From GCA-2746365 sp964651445 (GTDB lineage: Bacteria > Pseudomonadota > Gammaproteobacteria > SZUA-229): a stretch of 17,868 nucleotides of DNA. The notes beneath the pieces were generated by a model. That model saw only the letters and a program-made list of their open reading frames with translations, was not told the origin of the DNA and did no database searches. The position numbers and the translations under genes were made by a program. Numbering within the stretch: the stretch's first letter is position 1; each line of letters begins with the position of its first letter. Shown here piece by piece: positions 1-6,557 of the stretch. The stretch covers positions 1 through 17,868 of the forward strand of contig CAZYYW010000044.1 in the NCBI GenBank assembly GCA_964651445.1, in the 5' to 3' direction.

Positions 1-69
1 TAGGTATTTAAATCGTTTTTTACGAGGTATATGCATCACAGAGTCGAATAAAATGGCTGTTACTGACAC
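1..69 (-). other. Partial open frame running off the left edge
   Basis: The minus strand is open from the stop at 70-72 to the window edge. It could start with GTG at 69 or ATG at 34-36; the ATG would begin MHIPRKKRFKYL. A short basic start of this kind occurs in REP-associated Y1 (RayT) transposases, and the neighbouring bases 91-215 hold inverted short repeats. Twelve to 23 residues are too few to identify a family, and no clear Shine-Dalgarno sequence is visible. It may not be a gene. Confidence 0.15.
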
Positions 70-90
70 TTAACGGACGCCCAAAAAACA

Positions 91-215
91 GACGTCCTTC
101 GTTATTCGTCATTCGTAAAAAACATACCCAGCAGTCATCGATAAAGCGCATGGTTTTTAAGTCTTTACGCTTTTAACGAACAACGAACAACGAACAACGA
201 ATAACGACCAACGTC
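91..215. repeat. Imperfect inverted repeat, 19-base arms
   Basis: Bases 91-109 and 197-215 are reverse complements at 16 of 19 positions, both built on acgaataacga and ending in a cgtc/gacg block. They enclose about 87 bases without a gene. The element lies beyond the 3' end of the minus-strand efflux operon. It could be a REP/MITE-like intergenic element; the sequence alone does not prove mobility. Confidence 0.5.
176..213. repeat. Seven-base tandem repeat, five units
   Basis: The unit acgaaca occurs perfectly three times (176-196) and is followed by the variants acgaata and acgacca, then acg. The same motif appears inverted at 100-116. The tract is non-coding and lies inside the larger inverted repeat 91-215. 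Confidence 0.75.
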
Positions 216-242
216 TCTTCCTGCCCAGTAGCGGACCTTAAT

Positions 243-278
243 CGTGGGCGCGTGAGAATCACGTTTCTTGTTCCCACG
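243..278. terminator. Nested hairpin at the 3' end of the efflux operon
   Basis: An outer stem pairs cgtggg (243-248) with cccacg (273-278), and an inner stem pairs cgtga (251-255) with tcacg (259-263). It lies just past the stop codon of the minus-strand pump gene, where a transcript end is expected. No U-run follows in the minus direction, so it may be an RNA-stabilising structure or a decayed intergenic repeat instead of a true intrinsic terminator. Confidence 0.3.
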
Positions 279-284
279 CTGGGT

Positions 285-3200
285 TTAACAGACGGTACGC
301 TTTGCAACTTTACGGAAGGTTTCTTCGCCAATACTTAAACAACCCAGTGGCACCACAATCAAGGTAAGGATGGTGGAAACAAAAATACCAAACAGCAGTG
401 ATATTGCCATACCTTGGAAAATAGGATCGGCGAGAATGATAACGGAGCCCACCATGGTTGATATCGCGGTGATTAAAACCGGACGGGTTCTTGCTTTAGC
501 GGAACTAATGACTGAATCATAAAGGTTCATGCCGCTGGCGACTTGGATCAGGGTAAAGTCTACCAGCAGGATGGAGTTACGCACGATGATACCCGACAGT
601 GCGATCCAGCCGATCATGGAGGTGGCGGTGAAATCTGCACCCATTATCATATGCCCCGGTGCGATGCCTAATAATGTCAGGGGGATGGGTGACATGATGA
701 CGGCGGGAATAATGAAGTTGCCAAACTGCCAGACCACCAGCATATAAATGACAATAAGCGCAACCGCATAGGCGATGCCCATATCACGGAAGGTTTCAAA
801 CGTTACCGTCCATTCTCCGCCCCATTCGAAACCTGACACGGTATCGGTTTTAGGTGCGCCGAAGTAGTTCCCGCTCATGCTGACCCCATCTGGCGTGACA
901 TAATCTTCCATTAATCGGGCAACATCCATTTGTGCGTAAATAGGGGCAGACAGCCGACCTTTTGCATCGCCGACGACATACTCGATGGGGCGTAGATCCT
1001 TGTGGAAGATATAAGATTCGCGTACTTGTTCGACGAATTCACCTAACTGTCCCAGAGGCACGGTTGTGCCAGCCATTGTCATCACTGGCAAGCTGCTTAG
1101 ATTACTCAGGTCGGTGCGTATGGACAGTGGAACCTGTAACAGGATATGCGTGGCTTCTTCGACGCCTCTTTCTTTCAGGTCGCTAACCTTGAACATGCCC
1201 ATTGCCATCGCTAGGTGCTGGTTTATAGATTCAATTGATACACCGTTCAACGCGGCTTTTTTAGTATTAATTTCAAAACGCCAGGTGGTCATCGGTTCGC
1301 GCATCAGGGTTTCAACTTCACCAATCATTTCAGATTGTTCGAAAAACCCCTTCATATCCTGTGCTACTTGACGACGGGTCGCCGCATCCGGGCCACTGAT
1401 TTCGGCAACCACTGTTTGTAAAACGGGGGGGCCAGGGGGCATTTCTACCACGGTGACACCGGCACCATCCTTTTCGCGGATGCCGGAGGCATCAACCAGT
1501 GGTGCTATTTTCTCACGCACATCGACGGCTATTTCATGGCTACTGCGATCACGTTCGCTCTTATCGACGAGAATGATCTGAATCTGTGCTTGCCATGGAA
1601 ACATGCGTAGATAATATTGACGCACCAGTCCGTTAAAATCGAAGGGTATAGACGTTCCAGCATAAGTTTGTATGGAAATAACTTCTGGCACAGTGCGAAT
1701 GATTTCAGCAAGGTCATTAGTGAAACTAGCGGTTTCGGTTAGTGGCGTCCCCGCAGGCATGTTAATGGTGACTTGGAACTCAGGTTTGTTGTCTAGGGGT
1801 AACATTTTGACGGTTACCGCCGTGGTGTAGAACATGAATCCTGCGATAAAGAAGGTGACAATTAAACCAAGCAAAAAAAGTCGTCCCCTAGAACGGTTCT
1901 TCCACGGTGAACCAATGGTAAATTGATGAATACCTTCAATCTTTTTGTCTATTTTTACATCTCGCTCCTGCATCTTCTTTAATTGCGGCATGGTTGGCAT
2001 GACGCGCATAGCAATATAGGGTGCAAATACCAATGCAACAAATAAGGAAAATAACATTGCCACCGAACCCAGAGCCGGAATAGGTGCCATATAAGGCCCC
2101 ATCATGCCGCTGACAAAACCCATCGGGACTAGCGCGGCTACCACACAAAAGGTGGCAAGCACTGTTGGGTTACCCACTTCGCGAACAGCGTCAATAGCGA
2201 CAGAGGTATCCGGACTACCATGCAATAACCAGCGACGGTAGATATTGTCAATAATAACAATGGTGTTATCCACCAGAAAACCAATGGAGAAAATTAGCGC
2301 AAAAAGAGAAACACGATTGATGCTGTAACCGATCATCATAGCGGCAAACAGGGTAACCAGTAATACCAGCGGGATGGTCATAAATACCACTACTGCGGGT
2401 TTGACTCCCATCGACAGCCATACCAAGAACATGACGGCAGCCGTTGCAATCAGCAGGTCAATAAACAGTGAATTCACTTTGTCACTGGCGCTTTTACCGT
2501 AGTCGCGCGTGTATTCAATATGCACGTTATCAGGAATCAAAGTGCCCTGAAGTTTTTCCATTTCAGCACGAATGTTTCGTACCACGGTGACACCATTTGC
2601 ACCTTTATGTTTGGCAAGAGCAATGGTGACGGCCTGCGCGTTATCTACCCGTTCGCCAGGATAAGCCGCGCCACTGGAAAATGTCACCATCTGTTTTGCC
2701 AGTTCCGGTCCGATGCTGACTTTTGCAATGTCATCCATGAATACGGGGTTGCCACCCTGCAAGCCAACAACCAGTTGGCGAATATCGTTTACGCCGCGTA
2801 GAAAGGTACCGGTTTCAACGTAAGCGAACAGATCACCCCGTTCGGTATAACCGACCGTTTGTTCACTATTAAATCCCTGGATAACCTTGGCTATTTGTCC
2901 CATGCTTAAATTAAAGCCAACCAGCCGTGCGGGATTAACATCAATACGAACTTGGCGGGCGCGACCACCGGAGACAAAGGCATTGCCTGTTTTTGGCAGT
3001 TGTTTTAGTCGCTGTTTGACGGTAGTTGCCAGTGCACGCAAGGTGGAATCATCAACTTCATTCGACCACAGGGTGATGGTAACCACGGGAACATCGTCGA
3101 TACCCCGTGGTTTCATCATCGCGGGTTTTGCCCCCCGCGGCAGCAGGTCTGCATTGGCTTTGAGTTTTGCCATGGTGCTTACCAGGGCAGATTCCATTTC

Positions 3201-3566
3201 TTCGCCAACGCGATAACGCAGGGTGATTAGCCCCATTTCTTTATCGCTGGCAGAGTAAACGTGTTTAATGCTGGGGATTTCGCTGAGCACACGCTCTTGC
3301 GGGCCGATGACTAATTTAGCCATTTGTTCTGCCGAAGCGCCCGGCATCTGATAGAAAATATCGATCATGGGAACGGATATTTCCGGGTCTTCTTGGCGCG
3401 GTGTAGCGATTAGACCAAAAATACCCAGCAGTAACGCAACCATGTACAGCAGCGGTGACAACGGCGAGTGGATAAAAATTTTACATAATTTACCGGCAGT
3501 GCCGGGGTCGAGGGTGGGTTTGTCGTGTTCGGGATTTTTTGCTGTTTCCGGTTCGGTTTTGCTCAT
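285..3566 (-). CDS. RND-superfamily efflux pump, inner-membrane permease
   Basis: A 1093-residue inner-membrane RND transporter, the normal size, expected to form a trimer and export a substrate using the proton gradient. TM1 is near residues 37-56, after a cytoplasmic extension of about 30 residues. It is followed by a large periplasmic loop with the family block RQEDPEISVP (57-66), TM helices about 365-525, a second periplasmic loop to about 925, and the final helices. TM4 reads VDNT at 432-435, where AcrB has an Asp pair (D407/D408), so only D433 remains. The TM10 segment IIVRNSIL has Arg996 where AcrB has Lys940. The ATG has AGGA five bases upstream and lies 25 bases after the adaptor gene, so the two form one operon. 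The substrate (drug, metal or lipid) is not deducible; the single Asp is shared with some metal (CzcA-type) pumps, but other features look HAE1-like. Confidence 0.93.
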   Translation of the reverse strand: MSKTEPETAKNPEHDKPTLDPGTAGKLCKIFIHSPLSPLLYMVALLLGIFGLIATPRQEDPEISVPMIDIFYQMPGASAEQMAKLVIGPQERVLSEIPSIKHVYSASDKEMGLITLRYRVGEEMESALVSTMAKLKANADLLPRGAKPAMMKPRGIDDVPVVTITLWSNEVDDSTLRALATTVKQRLKQLPKTGNAFVSGGRARQVRIDVNPARLVGFNLSMGQIAKVIQGFNSEQTVGYTERGDLFAYVETGTFLRGVNDIRQLVVGLQGGNPVFMDDIAKVSIGPELAKQMVTFSSGAAYPGERVDNAQAVTIALAKHKGANGVTVVRNIRAEMEKLQGTLIPDNVHIEYTRDYGKSASDKVNSLFIDLLIATAAVMFLVWLSMGVKPAVVVFMTIPLVLLVTLFAAMMIGYSINRVSLFALIFSIGFLVDNTIVIIDNIYRRWLLHGSPDTSVAIDAVREVGNPTVLATFCVVAALVPMGFVSGMMGPYMAPIPALGSVAMLFSLFVALVFAPYIAMRVMPTMPQLKKMQERDVKIDKKIEGIHQFTIGSPWKNRSRGRLFLLGLIVTFFIAGFMFYTTAVTVKMLPLDNKPEFQVTINMPAGTPLTETASFTNDLAEIIRTVPEVISIQTYAGTSIPFDFNGLVRQYYLRMFPWQAQIQIILVDKSERDRSSHEIAVDVREKIAPLVDASGIREKDGAGVTVVEMPPGPPVLQTVVAEISGPDAATRRQVAQDMKGFFEQSEMIGEVETLMREPMTTWRFEINTKKAALNGVSIESINQHLAMAMGMFKVSDLKERGVEEATHILLQVPLSIRTDLSNLSSLPVMTMAGTTVPLGQLGEFVEQVRESYIFHKDLRPIEYVVGDAKGRLSAPIYAQMDVARLMEDYVTPDGVSMSGNYFGAPKTDTVSGFEWGGEWTVTFETFRDMGIAYAVALIVIYMLVVWQFGNFIIPAVIMSPIPLTLLGIAPGHMIMGADFTATSMIGWIALSGIIVRNSILLVDFTLIQVASGMNLYDSVISSAKARTRPVLITAISTMVGSVIILADPIFQGMAISLLFGIFVSTILTLIVVPLGCLSIGEETFRKVAKRTVC

Positions 3567-3591
3567 GTTGATCCTATTTGGCTGGTTCTGG

Positions 3592-4737
3592 CTACAAGCC
3601 AGAAGCCGTTAAATTCGATGGTTTTGCAAGAATCCGATCACCTGCACGGATGCCTGAGATAACGCTGATATAACCATCAACGGCTTGGTCATCTACTCGG
3701 ATCAAGCGCAGTCTATATTCGCCATCTTCAGTTACCTGAAACACGGCTGGCAGACTGCCACGCCAGACAATGGCAGAATAGGGGATGACCGGTAAGGCTG
3801 AAATTTGCCTTGTTGGATCAGGCAGAACAATCTCAGCATACATGCCAGAATGCGCCATGATTTTGCGTGGCAGGCTAAATTTTACCGTGGTGGTGTGGCC
3901 GCCAGCAGTCGCCATAGGAAAAATGCGGTCAACTGAAACGTTTATCATGTTGGCATAACCATCCAGTCTTGCGTGTATTTGCCCCCCCTTTTTGATGACT
4001 CTGAGCAAGCGAGTGGGGACTTCGATACGAAGCTGTAGTTGCGTAATATCAGCAAAGCTTATCAATGGCATGCCGGGTTGAACGATGTCACCTTGTTCAA
4101 CCATTTTCTTCACAATGACGCCATCAAATGGCGCGTAACTGATCGCGTTTTTTAGTGATACATCAATTTCACGCAAAGCCGCATACGCTTGATAGACGCC
4201 ATTTTTTGCCGTTTCGATTTGTACGCCCATCGCATACAGGCTGGCATGGCGTTCCATGTCAGGATTTCCCTGACCGGTAAAAGAGCGCATGGGGTCGCCA
4301 AACATGCCAAACAAACTGGGTGCACCACCGAGCATTGCGTTTGCTTGCGAGTTAGGATTTTCCAGTTCGTGGTTGTATTGAATGATTGCATTGCGGTGCG
4401 CGGCTTTGGCGTTTGCCAGTTGTGAGTTTACCTGTTGTCGTTTTGCCAGCAGTGCGCTTGTATCCAAAGCAATGAGTGCGTCACCCCGTTTAAAACTATC
4501 GCCTTCTGAACCCGCAACAAAACTGACATCGCCAGGCATTTGTGCGGACAGGTTAACGATCATTTTAGGTTCCACGACACCGCCCAGTGTGACAGCGTTA
4601 CTGGTCTTCTCGCTGGCAACAGTAATAATTTCATGGCTGTCTAAGGCGTTATTTTCTGCCCATGCCAAAGCGGGCGAAAACTGTGTGGTGATGAGGAGTA
4701 TGCCGGAGAAGAAGGCGGAGCTAGACAAATAATTCAT
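3592..4737 (-). CDS. RND efflux periplasmic adaptor (membrane fusion protein)
   Basis: A 381-residue HlyD/AcrA-type adaptor that would bridge the RND pump to an outer-membrane channel. An N-terminal signal peptide spans about 1-27 (hydrophobic LLITTQFSPALAWA); no lipobox Cys is seen, so the protein is probably secreted and not lipidated. The two lipoyl half-motifs lie near 56-92 and 198-228 (the second contains APFDGVIVKK). They flank an alpha-hairpin region that carries a Gly/Met/Phe-rich insert at about 133-165. The beta-barrel and membrane-proximal domains follow to the C terminus. It is the first gene of the operon and is followed by the pump. The start ATG has only a weak GAG about ten bases upstream. 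No outer-membrane factor gene is in the window, so the pump probably uses a TolC-like channel encoded elsewhere. Confidence 0.9.
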   Translation of the reverse strand: MNYLSSSAFFSGILLITTQFSPALAWAENNALDSHEIITVASEKTSNAVTLGGVVEPKMIVNLSAQMPGDVSFVAGSEGDSFKRGDALIALDTSALLAKRQQVNSQLANAKAAHRNAIIQYNHELENPNSQANAMLGGAPSLFGMFGDPMRSFTGQGNPDMERHASLYAMGVQIETAKNGVYQAYAALREIDVSLKNAISYAPFDGVIVKKMVEQGDIVQPGMPLISFADITQLQLRIEVPTRLLRVIKKGGQIHARLDGYANMINVSVDRIFPMATAGGHTTTVKFSLPRKIMAHSGMYAEIVLPDPTRQISALPVIPYSAIVWRGSLPAVFQVTEDGEYRLRLIRVDDQAVDGYISVISGIRAGDRILAKPSNLTASGL

Positions 4738-5155
4738 AATTTAAAAACTCAGTCTCAAGATTTGATTGAAGTTTGATGGTGCCTGGTTAACGTAGGGCGT
4801 CAGTGCAGCCTTAATTTTTACTTAGGTAGCCTCTGACTTGATTCTAAATGAGAGTGCAGTTTCATGGGTTACTGAAAACTTGCCTAAGGCAGGGAATGAA
4901 CTAAACGCCCGAAAGATAACACGTAGCAGCCGCTAAAATATTAATCTGGATCAACTTATTGAGATATTAAATTTTTATCTTCATTTTTCATGCAATCACA
5001 CAAATGCTCGAAAAAACAGATGATACTTAACAGATAATTCGACTTTTATAGTGGTTATGGTATCATTATAGTATGCACAGAGATAAGCACTAACCGTCTT
5101 TTCATTAGCGCTTTATAATTTGATTAATTTATATTTTGATGTTTGAGACAATACT
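4738..5155. other. Divergent intergenic region between efflux and sulfur operons
   Basis: These 418 bases separate two divergent operons and must hold both promoters. I see no ORF of note. Visible elements are an FNR/Anr-like box at 4941-4954, two direct copies of ttatagt exactly 20 bases apart (5046-5052 and 5066-5072), and a TATAAT at 5114-5119 upstream of the rhodanese gene. No good -35 hexamer sits at the right distance from that TATAAT, so the promoter assignment is open. Confidence 0.6.
4941..4954. promoter_or_regulatory. Candidate FNR/Anr-type binding site
   Basis: The sequence ttaatctggatcaa matches the FNR-family consensus TTGATNNNNATCAA at nine of ten defined positions. It lies about 200 bases from each of the two divergent genes, so it could act on either. 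No well-placed -10 element is seen 30-35 bases away in either direction. The match could be chance in AT-rich DNA. Confidence 0.3.
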
Positions 5156-5455
5156 ATGAAACCACTAACCTGTGACGATATTCGCCAACTTTTACCTGAA
5201 GACGGTACCTTGCTAGATGTCCGTAGTGAAGACGAGCATGATGATATCCGTTTTCCTGGTGCGGTTAATATTCCGTTAAATGAGCTGGAGGCCGTTGCTT
5301 GTGAGCGGCTAGAAAAAGATATGCCAATACTGGTGCATTGCCTTATAGGTGGTCGGGCAGCGGCGGCAGTCGAAATTTTGCAAAAACTGGGCTTTAGCAA
5401 GGTGAGCAATATTGGTGGTGTTGAGCACTACAAAGATTGTAATCAACTTACATAA
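5156..5455 (+). CDS. Single-domain rhodanese sulfurtransferase
   Basis: A 99-residue cytoplasmic rhodanese of the GlpE/PspE size class. LLDVRSEDEH (19-28) and FPGAVNIPLNEL (33-44) are the conserved rhodanese blocks. The active-site loop is HCLIGGRA, with catalytic Cys62 and Arg67 in the C-x4-R arrangement. Such proteins carry sulfane sulfur as a Cys persulfide, taken from thiosulfate, polysulfide or glutathione persulfide. It is followed 46 bases later by a persulfide dioxygenase gene, so it probably supplies or exchanges persulfide for that enzyme. The usual GH before the IPGA/FPGA motif is replaced by DIR. The ribosome-binding site is weak (GAG ten bases upstream of the ATG). Confidence 0.9.
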   Translation: MKPLTCDDIRQLLPEDGTLLDVRSEDEHDDIRFPGAVNIPLNELEAVACERLEKDMPILVHCLIGGRAAAAVEILQKLGFSKVSNIGGVEHYKDCNQLT

Positions 5456-5501
5456 ATTTCATAATCTTTACCTTTATTATTAACTATACGGGAGTATAAC
5501 A

Positions 5502-6203
5502 ATGAAACTTGAACAATTATTTGATGCGCCTACCGGTACTTATAGTTATTTACTGTGGGATGAAACGAGCAAACAGGCAGCACTTATCGACTCTGTTTTG
5601 GAACAGTTTGAGCGTGATGTGAAGCTGATTAAACAGTTGGGGTTGGAGTTAAAATATACGATGGAAACACATGTCCATGCTGACCACGTTACCGCCTCTG
5701 GGCTATTGAGAAAAGAGTTTGGTAGTGCAGTCATGGTGCATGAAAGCAGTGGTTTGACATGTGCGGATAAGCTGCTCACAGATGGTGACACACTGCTATT
5801 AGGTGACCAATCTATTCGGGTGATTTACACACCTGGCCATACCGATACCTGTGTCAGTTTCGCTATTGATGGTGCTGTTTTTACCGGTGATGCCTTATTA
5901 ATCGATGGCAGTGGTCGCACTGATTTCCAGTCTGGTGATGCTAAAGCTTTGTATCATTCAATCACGCAGAAGTTATTTACCCTGGATGGTGAAACCACGG
6001 TTTACCCGGGTCATGACTACATCGGCATGACATCATCGACTATCGCGCGTGAGAAGGCTTTTAACTCCCGCTTGGGTAACAACCGGTCTGAAGAAGCTTT
6101 TGTCGCGATTATGGATGCGCTGGATCTAGAGCCACCAAAGCGCATTGATATTGCTGTTCCGGGCAATATGCAGTGTGGTTTGGAGAAAAGTGCAACAGGC
6201 TAA
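5502..6203 (+). CDS. Persulfide dioxygenase, ETHE1-type metallo-beta-lactamase fold
   Basis: A 233-residue cytoplasmic enzyme of the metallo-beta-lactamase fold, of normal length for ETHE1/SDO proteins. The motif THVHADH gives His57, His59, Asp61 and His62; His113 (TPGHTDTC) and Asp130 (TGDALL) complete the set. By homology with ETHE1, His57, His113 and Asp130 bind the single Fe(II). GRTDFQ (138-143) is a mark of the ETHE1 branch and separates it from glyoxalase II. The expected reaction is glutathione persulfide plus O2 and water giving sulfite and glutathione. A good Shine-Dalgarno (GGGAG, seven bases upstream) fixes the ATG. The upstream rhodanese is a frequent partner and even a fusion partner in this family. 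Two terminator-like hairpins follow the gene. Confidence 0.92.
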   Translation: MKLEQLFDAPTGTYSYLLWDETSKQAALIDSVLEQFERDVKLIKQLGLELKYTMETHVHADHVTASGLLRKEFGSAVMVHESSGLTCADKLLTDGDTLLLGDQSIRVIYTPGHTDTCVSFAIDGAVFTGDALLIDGSGRTDFQSGDAKALYHSITQKLFTLDGETTVYPGHDYIGMTSSTIAREKAFNSRLGNNRSEEAFVAIMDALDLEPPKRIDIAVPGNMQCGLEKSATG

Positions 6204-6256
6204 TAACGAGGATCTTGTACCTCGCCATTGTCTACTTAACCGAGCCACTATCAATA

Positions 6257-6324
6257 GGCTTTAGATTAGGCTTTAGATTAGGCTTTAGATTAGGCTTTAG
6301 ATTAGGCTTTAGATTAGGCTTTAG
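6257..6324. repeat. Twelve-base tandem repeat array
   Basis: The unit ggctttagatta is repeated five times without a mismatch (6257-6316), and a sixth partial unit ggctttag (6317-6324) follows. That partial unit is also the left edge of the perfect palindrome 6317-6356. The array begins about 50 bases after the dioxygenase stop codon and is non-coding. Identical units point to recent expansion by replication slippage. Confidence 0.95.
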
Positions 6325-6361
6325 GGTACCTCTATTAATAGAGGTACCCTAAAGCCCTTTT
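6317..6361 (+). terminator. Perfect 40-base palindrome with short T-run
   Basis: Bases 6317-6356 equal their own reverse complement, centred on attaat at 6334-6339. The sequence c-tttt follows on plus. In RNA it would fold to a stem of about 18 bp with a tiny loop, more than enough to stop transcription from the rhodanese-dioxygenase operon. It contains two GGTACC sites. The right arm ctaaagcc (6349-6356) can pair with any ggctttag of the adjoining repeat array. Confidence 0.75.
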
Positions 6362-6372
6362 CAATGAATATG

Positions 6373-6404
6373 AGCAAGGCTCTTAGCAAAGAGCCTTGCT
6401 TTTT
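6373..6404 (+). terminator. Strong intrinsic terminator
   Basis: A perfect 12-bp stem pairs agcaaggctctt (6373-6384) with aagagccttgct (6389-6400) around the loop agca, followed by five T (6400-6404). This is a textbook rho-independent terminator on plus. It is the second hairpin in a row after the dioxygenase gene and separates it from the MscS gene. Confidence 0.88.
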
Positions 6405-6557
6405 ACGTTGTGTTTTAGTTTACCTGCTGCTCTGCCACGGAGCCGTTCCTGAAGGTACCCCTATTTATTTATTGCGCTTGTACGCAATATGCTTTTAAAT
6501 CCAGCGCTTGAATCTACCGTTTGAAACTACCGTAAAAATAAAATAGTGAGTACTTAA
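6405..6557. promoter_or_regulatory. Upstream region of the MscS gene with a 13-base direct repeat
   Basis: A tandem pair ttgaatctaccgt (6508-6520) and ttgaaactaccgt (6521-6533) differs at one base and ends 24 bases before the start codon. A small hairpin attgcg/cgcaat lies near 6468-6485. The repeat could be an activator or repressor site, or overlap a promoter. No convincing -10/-35 pair was found. Confidence 0.35.

Noticed and set aside
5114..5119. TATAAT as a firm promoter of the rhodanese operon
   Set aside because: No hexamer resembling TTGACA lies 16-18 bases upstream, so it is mentioned only as a possibility.
5113..5409. A 98-codon minus-strand frame opposite the rhodanese gene
   Set aside because: The rhodanese on plus has clear motifs and an active-site Cys; the antisense translation is Ser-rich and featureless.
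6257..6324. CRISPR-like array
   Set aside because: The 12-base units are directly adjacent with no spacers, so it is a simple tandem repeat.
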